Shown: piece by piece, positions 44,933 to 57,150 of the stretch | Layout: each line of letters begins with the position of its first letter | Position numbering within the stretch: the first letter of the stretch is position 1 | Assembly (NCBI GenBank): GCA_000711775.1 | Contig: ARYC01000048.1 | Coordinates: 62,001-126,000 of the forward strand | Source: Oxytricha trifallax | Taxonomy: Eukaryota > Ciliophora > Spirotrichea > Sporadotrichida > Oxytrichidae | Direction of reading: 5' to 3' | Length of the DNA stretch: 64,000 nucleotides | Made by a program: the position numbers and the translations under genes | Notes under the pieces: model-generated | The model's database searches: none | Told to the model about the DNA's origin: nothing | Seen by the model: only the letters and a program-made list of their open reading frames with translations

Positions 44933-47900
44933 AAGAATTATGATCATTCAAATTATAAATAAATATCTGATGAATAATGTTTAAAATCAAATATCTAAAA
45001 GCAATTAAAAATAATAAAACTTCCGCAACGTTTTTAATATATAATTAATGAGTCTAATTATCATTATCCGAGTTTAATCTAATTGAAGAAAATTAAGTTT
45101 GAATTTGAGAGTTTAAAATGCTTAATTATGTATTTAAAATCTATAGTTTTTAAAATTAAATCACTTTTTTATAGATCCATGAGCTAAAATAAATAAACTC
45201 AATTTTGTTTTAAATTAATCGACATCTCTTTAAATGTAAATAGATTTATGATAAATAATCCATCTCTTTGTTTTGAGATGATTTTTATTTTCGCAGAAAT
45301 CATATAATCAGTAATAAGGCTCATCAATATATTAATATATTAAGTGCTGCTTCTTACTTTTGAAGTGTTCACTAACTTAGTGATTAAAAGAAAAGACAAT
45401 AATCTCTTGAATAAATATAATTTATAACTAGCTATATACATTCTACAGCAGGCAAGTTAAATCAGTTGCAAATATGAACTAAAAGGAAAGTTTAATTTTT
45501 CCAGAGTAATAAGACTATCCGGTCATTATAAAGTATTAATTTAACAGAAATAAGTCCAGTTAATCTTTAATACATAATTTGTACAGAAAAATTACATTTT
45601 AAAAGCACTCAAATTTATTAGTTATATTTCACAATTACAAATCAATTAATATGATTGATTTCTTTATAATTATAAAGGAAATTAAAAACAGTGATAGTGT
45701 TTATTGGCTCCTTGGGAATATGCTCTACTTTTATTTAAATATATAGTTACTATTTTATATATTTTTTAATTGTCAATAAAATACTTCTGAAAAAATTTAT
45801 AAACTTGATTATCAAAAAAATAAATAGTCTGTTTGATAAATTAACAGTAGTTTATCACTTTAAATTAAAGTTTGTTTTATTACCAAACATAGTATAAAAT
45901 TCTTTCAAAGATTCGTAAAACTATATCACGTTGTCAAATTACTATCTTAAATTGTTTTATATTGAAATATATTAGTATTCTTATCTTATGATTCTGTTGA
46001 GAGTTTTTGTCTATTTCAATTTTTATTTTAAGAATTTCCCAATAAAAGTAAAACATTTTATTTTCTTTCTGTAAAGTTTTAATAATCATATTTAATTGTG
46101 CATATTTATAAATATATTTCAAAGATTTATTTTATACCAATTTGAATATTTTCATAAATATAATAAAAAATTATAAAAGTTTATTTTCCTTATATTTGAA
46201 TTGTTACTTTCGAATAAATATTTATAATGAAACCATGATTTCAATGATCATTTTGTATCTGTCATACGCTGCTCTAATTTATAGATTGTAAATATTAATA
46301 ACAAAATGGCATATCTATCTTTAACAAAAAATACATGATCGTTTATTGAATTTATTTAAAAAATTATAAGAAATGTAGATTCTCTAAAATTTTAAGCAAA
46401 CAAGATAAATGAGATAGAATATACAGCTATGTATATTTAATAATTGTCATTGCAATTAAAGAATAATAAAATAGATTCAAGAGAAGATTAATGCAGATTA
46501 AATGTCGATTAGATATGATATATCAGAATAAGCTTCTATAAATAAATCTAAACTAATTAAAATTAAAATAATTAAAAATCACTTGATATTCGTATTTTAA
46601 TTGTCTTATCTATTTTATTAATTTCATTAATGAATGATCATTTAGAATAAATGAAATTATATATTATGAATTAAAAACAAAAAATTTGGAACAATAAAAG
46701 ATTACTAAAAGAAAAATGTTATTTTTAGTATATGGATATAAAATATTTTATTTATAAATTCTATCAAAATTACAAAACAAATAATAAATAACTTTTTTTA
46801 TAAAATAAAAATATCTATATAGAATGAAAAAGCCTGAATAGCACGAGTGATAAAAGTTTATAATCAACTTTTAGCCTTAGTAATAAAATTTACACTATAA
46901 AAATGTTTAGCAGACTTTGATTAAATAATAAAAGATATATCCAGATCTACCTTAATTTGTTTATTAAGAATTATTATATTTATTTTATTTGATACTTTAA
47001 TTATTTGTTAATTTTAATGACTAGGTCTTAACCTATATTTAAAACAGTTTGGGAAATAAATTGACTTTATTGGTATTTTATGAATGTAAAATTCGATTAA
47101 ATAATTAAATCTATAAATCTATTAACAAATAAATTATGAAATTCTAGAATAAAGTAAGTTACAAAACTTAACCTTTATTTAAAAAGAGATTGTCAATTTA
47201 TCATAATAAATCAAGATATTAATAATTCATAAATAAATAAAATATAATATTTTAAGGACAAAAAACATCCTAATTATAAAATATAATATGATCTTAAGCA
47301 ATACTAGCAGTTTAAACATAAAGCATAGCAAATTTAGTGTATAATATAATCTTAATAAACTAGCAAATTCAATTAAAAACTGATTAATTTAAAAAAGTTA
47401 CTATTATATTTTTTCATTTTGAATTTAAATTATTTTTGAAACTTATAAATTAAAAATCTTCTTAAATCGTTAATATTGTATAAAATTTGCTCACTAATGA
47501 CCCAAATATGAACTATTTAAAATTGAATTGGTTGAATTAATATTGAGTTTCTTATAAATTCATTTAAATAACATTTAACTTGAATCAAAATCATTAATCG
47601 CTTGAAGTTATATTTAATAATTATTTGCTCTTTAATATTAAGTTAGTAAGTAAATGATAAAAATATAATATTTCAAAACATAAACTTAATATTTTTTGTT
47701 GGGCTCTTATGTACCACTCTTACTTAGGAGCCTTAAACTAGTGGATATATTTAATTACAGGCCATTTCAATAATATCATTTCTCATATCATAATTCGTTT
47801 GGAATGGTAGCCTTACAATCGGAAACCAAGCTTAATCAATTCTTTGATCACCGTTTTAATCTTTACTATTGGAATATCTTGCTTGAATCCCAATCCATAT

Positions 47901-49278
47901 TAGAAAGAGATACATTTCTTCATTTGAGAGTTCAATGTCATTCTCACATATTTATCCTTCATCTTCCACAAAGAAATGTTATAGAAATTAACATCTATAG
48001 TATTTCTGGACAAAGTTCTTCAAAGTGCCAATATGGGTAAGGAACATCAACTCCGTTCAATCTCGTTGTCAATAATTAAAAATAAATTCAACTTTCATCT
48101 CCTGTCACTTATTTATAAATCTTATTCTTTTATTGAGATCATCAATTTCTTAATCGCATTTCTGATGTTCCCGATCTATTTTTAAAAATTGAAGATGAGG
48201 TGATATCACAACATATTCAGCTAGTTAGTCTTGGGAAAATTAATGAAAGATTGGTACTTTAAGGATCTCGTTTATAAATTGGTTTGTAATTAAGAAAATT
48301 AAAAAGAGAATTATTTTGGAATTATTGTCTAAATAATTCAATATAATAATTAATTTTGCATAAAAATTCAAAAAAGTTTTTATTCATAATTAATAATATT
48401 AGATTTGTATTAAATTGAAAAATTAATTTTAACTTCATAGCAATTCTTATATAAGAATATAATCTATAAATCTAAAAACATTTCTTGCTTCTCAGAGTCT
48501 TGGAGGGACAGGAAAGATGCAAAATTTGACGATTAATGGGAATTATAGAAAATAAAATTTACATTGCTTCAAAACATACTTTAAAACACACACTTTATGA
48601 AATTGGTCATGGACATTTATGAAAAATAATCGAGAATCGGTAAATGTATTTTGATATGAATTTAAATAATAATTATTCGTATAGAGGGTAGCAGAAATGG
48701 AATCCAGAAACAGCTTAGTCAACTCTCCAATCTCCTTCGTATTTTGCTCCATCTTGCCATACTTACTTTGCTGTTCCCATCTTTTTCCAGTGCCTCTCGA
48801 GCTCTCGGTCTATTGATGTCGCCACACCTGTCGGTAAATATTGCTGAAATATAAAAAATTTAGATATGTTTTTTGTAACTTACAAATTTTAGTGAATAAC
48901 CAGCTGCTCCAGAAACACTATCTTTAGGTTTTCATTTTTTCTTAATTAATTTAATTTTAATTTATCGATTTTCTATTATAAATTGTAATTTCTTAACAAA
49001 TATACACTTCTCTACATTTTATCCAATTCAGCCAAGGACAAATCTTAAAAATCTGAAATAATATTATTAATATTTAATTTTTAATTCTCCTCAAGACGTG
49101 ACATTGGAATGTCTTTTGGATAATTAGAAATAGCAGTTTTTGAAATTAGAGAAAATAAGATTTACCAAAAGTTCATTTTAAAAATTCGTAAAATTAATTA
49201 AAGTAAATTAAAAATAAAAATTTAGGTCTTCAATAAAAAGCTCTAAATCGCACGGGAACATGGTTTAAACGTAAAAAT
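44933..49278. repeat. Duplication unit A'
   Basis: Second copy of unit A, offset 8518 bp from 46232 onward. It lacks the retroposon-like insert and most of the (TA)n run. It starts directly after TBE2 and ends at TBE3. It includes the same MORN-gene piece and AT-rich DNA; apart from that, no gene is supported. Confidence 0.9.
48678..48931 (-). CDS. MORN-repeat gene piece, second copy
   Basis: Identical in sequence to 40160-40413, including the 40-nt intron (48844-48883) and the motif DGAKYEGDW. As the two copies are identical, either could be the source of a somatic gene, or they represent one locus seen twice. Confidence 0.6.
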
Positions 49279-49440
49279 TAAAACCCCAAAACCGTTTCAG
49301 TAGTTTGATTGAGTTTTTGATTGATAAAAGTAGACTATTAGTGCATACTTTATTAGGGTTTAAATAGGGTTTATGTAGGGGTTTAATGTTTAAATATAAG
49401 TATTTTAAGTGAGTATGTCAAGCGAGCTTTTAAAAATATT

Positions 49441-50893
49441 TCACACAAACATAAGCTTAGAGTCATGTGGCTGTTCTCTGAAATTTATTTTTCTAAGTTG
49501 ATGTTTGATTGTTTCTATTGTTTGTTAATTCTCTTAGCTTGGCTTGATAATAGTTGAGTATGCAAGTTCTCTGAGACCTCCATTTATTTTATTTTTATCG
49601 AGATATTGTTTGATTCTCTGCTTAGAATCTCTCTCACCCCTGCAGCTAAAGTAATCGTTTCTTGGCATGTCGCTCTCTATTATTATTACTGCTAGAGCCC
49701 AGATATCCCATTAAGTGTCTCCATCTCTCCAATCCTCTCTCTCTGGAAAATATCCAGGAGTGCCGTATACATTTCCTTATGCAGAGGCTTGCACTCTTTG
49801 AGCTCTGTTGAAGTCAATAATATAAACTCTAAGAGGCTGAAAGTTCATCATGATGTTCTCTGGCTTTAAGTCTCTATGAACATAACCTAGCTTGTGAAGC
49901 TCTTCAATCCCTTCAACTATCTGCTATACTATCTAGCTAATTTATCTCTGACATCTATTGTCAGATAAGAATTCTCTGTAAGTCATTTCAAGTAAAGGAA
50001 GCCTGAAGGCTACATGATCTTTACCAAGTAAAATAGCATCAAGCTAGATGATATGCCTGCACTCATTTAACTTTGCCTTTTAAAGAGCATAATACTCATT
50101 AGCAAATTCCATTTGGAACTTGTCATCAGCAAGGAAGTAATTGAAAGGATATATCTTGTAAGCATATTAGTCATCTGTAATGACTCTCTTCTCTATTTTT
50201 TCTTCAAGAGTGAGGTAGCTTTCTAGGCAAGAATCTAAGTCAATAATTTTTAATATAGGAATCTTCATTGCCTCTATTTTAACCATGATTTTATTGATCT
50301 CAGAGACTGGAAAGTTCTTGACTGCTTTCTTCATTTTAACTTACTTCTAGACTTCAACTCTAAGAGACTCCACTGGGTTTCTTGATCTTCTCTTTTAGAG
50401 GAATCTATTCCCTGTAGGTTCATGAATAAAGACAAAACTTTGATTGTGCTTTTTCTTTAAGTGCACTTTGAGGTCTCTAGTATGAGAATATGGCTTCTCA
50501 CAGAACTCAAAAACATACTTCCCATCTTTCTTTTAATGCTTGAGATATAACCTTGGCATATCGTTGTGTATATCTCTCAAGTGTCTCTTTTAAGTTGATT
50601 TGTAAGGGGAAAACTTTATTGCATTCTTTGCATAAATAGTCAACTTTGGCTGGTTTTTATTAATGCTCTATGGCGAATTGTTTATCCTCCTCCTCAATTT
50701 TCACAGCTATTTGATAACCTCCTACTTAACTTATATTTTAATCCCAAAGCTAGACTGGTAAAAGTTGTCATAAGTAGGCTCCCACTAAGTAAAAGAGTCT
50801 CTGGTCTCTACTTTTCTTGGTTGCTGGAATGAAAACTTTTATTGACTTGATCCAAGTAATGCCGCTCTTCTTAAGAGAAAAGTTAGCGCTCAT
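49441..50893 (-). pseudogene. TBE3 zinc-finger kinase, frame-shifted
   Basis: Same gene as 40923-42371 and nearly identical to it over the kinase half. Its length from ATG 50893 to TGA 49441 is not a multiple of three. Differences cluster in the first third (around the start, the MSANF region and the first finger), including a changed Cys codon in finger 2 region (CEFCE reads as VFEFCE). The kinase motifs VHRDLKPEN and IIDFNRA are intact. Confidence 0.85.
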
Positions 50894-51364
50894 TTCAGTT
50901 TGCTGATATATTTTATTATAATAATAATGAAATATACCTTGATAAACTATAATAGGAGAGTATAAGGCCCTCTGGTAGATTCTTTGCTGAGAGGTAAGAA
51001 AATTAACTAACCATAAAAAACTGTAAGTTGACATATTTTATGAGAATTTTATACATTTTAGTAAATTAAAATACTCCTAATGAAGTTTTGTTTCTCTAGG
51101 AGGTCCTCCAAATCAAGTTTGAACTTAATTTGGAGGACCTCCTAAAATAATTAAACATTATTAGGAGCAATTTAATGGAGAAAGTTTGATAAAAATGGAA
51201 ATCAATCTGTAAAACTTGTAGCAAGTTTTTCAATGCTTCTCCTCATATCTTTTCAAGGTTGACCTCCAGTAGGTCCTCCCTATTTAGTAGTAAGATTTTA
51301 ATAAACTTAGAATGGATATCCATAATTTTAAATTTCATTAACATTTCTAGAAAGAGGAAGCAAG

Positions 51365-51946
51365 ATGGAGTCTATGAATGATGCAATGAAGAGAATTTAA
51401 TCTCAAGATTTAATAGGAAAATTTCGAAGTAAAGAGGACCTTTATAGATATTTGGTATAGCAAGGTAAGTTCTTAAGTAAGATTAATAAATCCATTATAG
51501 TTGGATTGTTCTTGCCAACTTAGGAGGGAACTAAAATCTCATTCTTAAAAGCCTTACTGAGTGAAGACAAAAAAGCTTTTAAGTCTAATGAAATTAGGAT
51601 GATAGAGATACCTAACTACCCAGAAATATCTGTGACAAACCTATATGACGATGCTATGAGTGATCCGGACGTAACTCTCTACCTTCCATCAAAGCTGCAG
51701 CTCTCTAATAAGTTGCCAGAGAGAAACTTCTTCTTTGGTGTTCTTGCAACTCTGAAACCTGAGTACTTAAATGAAGTTATTTAAGAAGCTCACAAGAAAC
51801 GATACAGCATCTCTCCTGAAGAAAAAGAGAAGCAAGGTATTAAAATAAGTGATACCTGGCTGTAGGAACTTCAAAAGCATCCTTTCATCTCAAGTAAGCT
51901 TAGTCTTCTAACTTTATAGAAAAACCTGGTACTGCTATATACTTGA
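51365..51946 (+). CDS. TBE3 22-kDa protein, intact
   Basis: Complete 193-codon frame, ATG 51365 to TGA 51944, whose size fits the TBE 22-kDa protein. Reads MESMNDAMKRIQSQDLIGKF, then QQGKFLSKINKSIIVGLFLP, EIPNYPEISVTNLYDDAMSD, PERNFFFGVLATLKPEYLNE and EEKEKQGIKISDTWLQ, ending LLTLQKNLVLLYT. Mostly helical and charged; no known domain, and its role in transposition is unknown. Divergent from the kinase gene across the hairpin segment 50894-51364. Confidence 0.9.
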
Positions 51947-51995
51947 TGAAAGAGCGCAGCAAATTAAACAGAGAGAGAAAGTCTCAAGTAAAGCA

Positions 51996-52156
51996 TGAAT
52001 TGAGTAAGAGAGCTCTACAAAGATTTCTAAAAGCCAGACGAGATGAACATAGATGCAGGGGCTGGCACTAAGAGAAGAAACATGGGCCCAAGCAAGCCTT
52101 AAGAGGAAGAAAAGAAAGAGAAGCCAAATCCCTTTACGGGCAAATTTAATATGTGA
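51996..52156 (+). CDS. Conserved tail frame after 22-kDa gene (TBE3)
   Basis: Open from after a TGA to TGA at 52154: VRELYKDFQKPDEMNIDAG, TKRRNMGPSKP, KPNPFTGKFNM. Same peptide in all three TBEs, which argues that it is or was translated. Confidence 0.45.
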
Positions 52157-52162
52157 ACTTAT

Positions 52163-53889
52163 TCATTCGTTTAAATCTAATACTTATTTATAAACACAAA
52201 ATCTCCCTTCTCTTGCGCACACTTTAGCTTACTCATCACTGACTCTTTTAGCAGCACTCTTAATAAAATCGACTGTATCTATCTTTAAATCATGCATCAG
52301 ATGGTAGAGCAAAAGTTTCTTGTAGTGGCTTTTTAATAGACCCCAATATAGTTCAATTTCATTGAACTGAGGGCTATAAGGAACATTAAATACAGGTGTT
52401 ATGTTTAGCCTTTCATATTTATGATAGTTGCATCCAATTAAATATTTTAGAGATGCTGAACTAGGAAAGAGGACTTTTTCCTTTAAAATCCTCCATTTTT
52501 AGAATATTAATAATTAATTTAAAATATATTTAAATTTTCAACAAGTCAAACTAAACTGTATATTATTGTATTTGTTGAGAGTCACACTTTTAAAACAGTG
52601 TCTCTCGAGGATTTTAATATCGAAAAATATCATCAACCATTTTTTCATAATTTTTCAAAATTTCCTTATCAATATATCTATATCTAAAAGGAATTAAGAT
52701 AATTCTGAAAAGAAATAGAACATTATTCTTTTTTTAGTTTTTATCTCATATTTGACCACATAATTAAGTTAAGGAATCTTTAATAAGGCACTTAAAAAAT
52801 CTATAAGAACTTATTCATATATCCTTAAAGATTATTAAAAATAAAAACAGAAAAAGCTCTATTTATTAAAAGATATTGTAATATTGAGATTTTTGACTAT
52901 AACGAATTTTTACTGATTAATTAATCAAAAACCTTAAGAGACACTGTTTTAAAGATTGACTCTCGAAAATATAAATTTTAAATACTCTATATTAGAGGCT
53001 TTAAAAAGATCATATTTTTAACACTAAGCTCAAAAAAATATTATAAGCTACAACAGAAGCTGCAGCAAAACTGTTTCAGGCTACAACTATTGTAATTCTC
53101 TCCTTGAGTCTTTAGTTTTATGAACTGATAAGTTATCAACAAACAGGATGATCTCTTAGTCAGCATACTTATCGCTGAGTTATTGCAAGAACTTAATATA
53201 TTATTCAGTCTTTATAGAACGAGGGTGAATAACATAAGTCTCGAGTCCACTGTCTTCACTTTTTCCTCCAAGAATAGCATGAGTTTAGACCTTAACCTTT
53301 TAGTCATAAACTTCTATATTACTATACCTCTTGTACCAAGACCTTGATATAAAGATATTGAATGTAAATACTGCCTCATCAGCGTCTATGAACTTTATAT
53401 TATGCTCTTAAGACCTCTGCATTTAATCGAATATATAATTTAAATTAGTCTTATAAAATGGAACATTAAAGTCAATCACTCTCTTAATGCGATTGACTGT
53501 CTTGTAAGATATTCCATTATTTTTATATATGTTAGCTATCGATTAAGCAGATACGTGAAGCTCAGGAAATTGGCGATGAAACATCACGGCCCTCTAGGAT
53601 AGAGAGAAATGAGCCCAGTATTTAAGAGTCTTATCATTAATTAGATAGTCAATATGATGTTGCTAAAATTCAAGGGTCTCTTAGACTTAGAATTAAGTTG
53701 CTATCTCTTTAAATCCAATACTAATAGACAGTGAGACCTCACAGTTGCTGGAGATTTATGGAGTAGCCTTGCTATAGACGTATAATTCAGAACAGGCTTG
53801 AGTTATTCACTATATTCATCACATCCATATCGCAACTTAAACAATAAATCTATATACTCACTGTCATAAACTGACCCCAAACCTCGCAT
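52163..53889 (-). pseudogene. TBE3 transposase, split by an insert
   Basis: ATG at 53889 (MRGLGSVYDSEY...) to TGA 52163. Same parts as the TBE2 copy. A 675-bp element at 52420-53094 separates the catalytic Asp region (upstream) from the PYSP..NGIE region (downstream), which abolishes function. Further frame changes match those in TBE2. Confidence 0.9.
52420..53094. mobile_element. 675-bp MITE-like insert in TBE3 transposase
   Basis: Absent from TBE1 and TBE2. Ends are TATGATAGTTGCATCC and, inverted, TACAATAGTTGTAGCC (12 of 16 match). ATT flanks both sides (52417-52419, 53095-53097). Inside, a second inverted pair is built around AAAACAGTGTCTCT (52597-52610 and its complement near 52938-52951). 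No supported coding sequence, so it is probably non-autonomous. The ATT duplication resembles that of TBE-type transposases. Confidence 0.75.
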
Positions 53890-54108
53890 ATACTCACTTA
53901 AAATACTAATATTTAAACATTAAACCCCTACATAAACCCTATTAAAACCCTAATAAAGTATGCACTAATAGTCTACTTTTATCAATTAAAAACTCAATCA
54001 AACTACTGAAAGGGTTTTGGGGTTTTGATTGAGGTTTGCAAATAATACCTAAAATTTATTTCATTTTTTATGAAATTAATGAAATCTCAAAATGGAACAT
54101 TTGATGAC

Positions 54109-54395
54109 TGCGAGCATATTTCTTGCTTCTCAGAGTCCTGGAGGGTTAGGAAAGATGCAAAATCTTACGATTAATGGGAATTATAGAAAATAAAATTTAC
54201 ATTGCTTCAAAACACACTTAAAAACACGCACTTTATGAAATTGCTCATGGACATTTCTTAACAAATATACACTTCTCTGCATTTTATCCAATTCAGCCAA
54301 GGACAAATCTTAAAAATCTGAAATAATATTATTAATATTTAATTTTTAATTTTCTTCAAGACATGACATCTTTTGGATAATTAAAAATATTCGAT
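54109..54395. repeat. Third, partial copy of the unit A end
   Basis: 54109-54255 matches 39958-40100 and 54252-54395 matches 40470-40620 (and the same places in A') with several substitutions. The 373-bp MORN block between them is missing. It follows TBE3 after about 80 unrelated bases. Confidence 0.8.
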
Positions 54396-54675
54396 TTTAT
54401 AATTTTTTATTATTTATTAGTCAATTTAATAATTTTATTTTTTTTTAATTTTTCATTAAATATTGATAATATTATGGCAGTTTTAGTAAAAAAAATGCTT
54501 AATGTGATATTCAAATTATTCAATTACATATTTATTATAAAATATTTCTATTAATGTAAAGACAATTGACGCAGTCATAGTAACACAGTTACTTGCAATA
54601 TTGATCTTTAAGCATCAATTTATAAAAAATTTTTATCCAATTCAATTAATATGATCTAGATAATAAATTCTATTG

Positions 54676-54947
54676 AAACATTTTTTGAAAGTATTTTATT
54701 AATGCAGATTTATGAATAAAAAAATTTGATTAAAATAATAAAAAGTACAAATACAATGATTATAAAGCTAATTGATCCTCAATTATCTTATTATCTATTT
54801 CAAAGAATATGTTGCTTTATTCTTTGAAATACATCATCAGATAATTGAGGTTCAATTAGCTATATAATCTTTGTATTTGTACTTTTTATCATTTTAATCA
54901 AATTTATTCATAAATCTGCATTAATAAAATACTTTCAAAAAATGTTT
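54676..54947. repeat. 272-bp palindrome
   Basis: Arms of about 130 bp, from AAACATTTTTTGAAAG at the left to its complement at 54947, meeting at CAAAGAAT/ATTCTTTG (about 54800-54827). A few mismatches. No coding. Confidence 0.85.
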
Positions 54948-55989
54948 TCTTTAAATTTTTCCTTATATTATTGTTTATATTTATTTATAAAATATATATT
55001 TTAATTATTTTTATATTTAAATCTTTTAATATAAGTTACCATTTCTAAATGTTCTAAATTGAAATCATATTTACTAGTTTCACCAAACTGAAAACCAAAT
55101 AATCTTAATTTACAATTGAAAGAATATTCAGATTAATCACAGAGAATATGTGCGGAAATATTTTCTTAATAATATTATTGAATATCTCTTTAGTTAATTG
55201 ATGACGAGTCCAAGGATGTTAAATCAAGTGTTATTTGTTTAATTTAAAAGAAATAAAATAGTTGTAACGAATAAAAATACATCATAATGTTTAAAATTAA
55301 TCCAAAGATTTGTAGAAAATATTTTAAAACAAATTAAATATTTCCAAGATAAGATACAATTAGCTTTTCAATAATCATTTCAAATGAATTGCTTTTAAAT
55401 TGCAACAATTTATGAAGTTATATTTTACCTATAATAAGGATCATTATTTTAAGTTTATTCAAGAATTGAAATAAAATAATCAAATTAATCGTAAAGTACA
55501 AATGAAATCTAGTATATCTAGATATAAAAAAATTAGCCTTAAAAGAGTTTAGAGGATTTAAAATGTAAAGGCAAGTATTTTGTGAATGCGGGATTAAGTA
55601 TTCTGTTGTTTCATTATCCATACATCTTTTAATTAAGTATTATGTAAAATTAAATAATCAACTATAATATTTAATAATTAAAAAACATAGAATGGGTATA
55701 CTGAGCAAAATTTAAAGAGATATTTATTATCAAGAACGATATGGAAATGAGACATATAACACATCTCTTCAGGTTCATTACTTAACTGGTCAATATAAAT
55801 CAAAATGAATATGGCTTGCACATTCTAGATATTATCACATTCACAGCTAGAAACGTTGTGAGATAATATTACTATTTTATACTAATCTCAAATCTAACTT
55901 ACTAAGAAGTAATAAAAAAGGATAACAACTCAGACATAATTTAATATTAACATAATTTATTACTGTCAGCAAAAATCTCAATAAACCCC
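54948..55989. other. AT-rich stretch, no gene seen
   Basis: No supported gene or repeat. Confidence 0.5.
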
Positions 55990-56400
55990 ATCAGAATACC
56001 TCGAGATATCACTCAAATCCTACCTCCATGCAAAGGATACAACTCGATCTCGATCAATCTGCAGCCCCTCCATACTATAGGAACAAGAAACCTAATCCAC
56101 GATAAATAGGAATGCCAACCTCATCATTAAGAAAGGACTAAATTGTGACAATGAGGATGATTGCAGCTCATTGAGGTTGGAGTCCAATATGAACTAATAT
56201 GACAACTCTAATTTATATGAAGAAAAATCTAGCCAATTCACATACATAGAACAAATATACAAGAGACAAGAGGCCATATTTGGAAAGTAGCTTCACAAGT
56301 GAAGACTCCGAAGAAAAAACCACACTTAAACCCCAACACATATTGGAAAGCACGCTTAAACCAGATAATATCCAGTACTATATATAATTCAAAATAAATA
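55990..56400 (+). pseudogene. Coding-like region in several frames, unknown
   Basis: Successive plus frames read PRDITQILPPCKGYNSISIN, NRNANLIIKKGLNCDNEDDC and LESNMNQYDNSNLYEEKSS, then SSFTSEDSEEKTTLKPQHIL. G+C is higher than in the flanks and the sequence is hydrophilic. Frame changes without clear splice sites suggest decay. Probably part of the same gene as the next feature. Confidence 0.35.
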
Positions 56401-56577
56401 TTTAGAAGTGAATATGGAACTTCTTTAATTATAAAATAATAATATTTAAAATTACTATTATAACATATTAGATATTTAAACCATAGTTATGGCAGACCTA
56501 CAAAAATGATTCAATATAAGAGAGTCTTGCATCTGAATATAGTTTAACAACACTAACTAACTATTCTTTTATCAATA

Positions 56578-57150
56578 ATGAAATTCCCACAATATATCTA
56601 ATCAGTCTACGATCAAATAAATAAAAGAAAACTCATTAAAATAGTGTCATTGAATGATAACGAACTAGCAGACCTAATAAAAAGCAAAACTTAGTTAAAG
56701 CTTGAAACTTACAAACACATTACAAACCTAATCAGACTCTTCAACCTAAACATTCTAATGTATATTTTCGCAATGGTGTAGCCAGCACCAATATTAACGC
56801 AGTCTTCCACAATCGATGTCAAGTGCTTACAAAAACATGCATATTTATTGAAAACAAACCTAAATTAACTAATAACTACACGAATAAAGATATTAATCTT
56901 AAAGAAAGAACTCAGACTCACAATCCAAATTAAGAATATTGACCATGTTTATATTCAAATACAAAGGATTCATAATCCAGGTTGTAAATAACCGAAAACA
57001 AGGGAGAAAACAAGGAGAAAAATAAGGATGAAGGTAATGAAAATTCACAGATAAAAAAAGAAGATGAAGAAAAAGAAGAAGACTTAATATACAAAGGAGT
57101 AAACACTCCTGATTTATAAGCATTTAACCTTTACATACTACTACATATGA
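56578..57150 (+). CDS. 190-codon coding-like frame, unknown protein
   Basis: ATG 56578 to TGA 57148: MKFPQYIQSVYDQINKRKLI, SLNDNELADLIKSKTQLKLE, TYKHITNLIRLFNLNILMYI, QPAPILTQSSTIDVKCLQKH. Past about 56990 this frame becomes a poly-basic run, while another frame reads as an acidic linker (ENKGENKEKNKDEGNENSQ, EEKEEDLIYKGVNTPDLQ), which looks more natural. So a frame switch or splice near 56990 is likely. No family recognised. Confidence 0.4.

Larger units (their letters stand above)
49279..54028 (-). mobile_element. TBE: TBE transposon copy 3
   Basis: Same left end and same left flank (AAT then TAAAACCCCAAAACC) as TBE2, because both follow copies of unit A. The right end is GGTTTTGGGGTTTTG, followed by ATT, so the two flanks do not match as a simple duplication. 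Genes: kinase (-, frame-shifted), 22-kDa (+, intact), transposase (-, split by a 675-bp insert). Confidence 0.95.
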
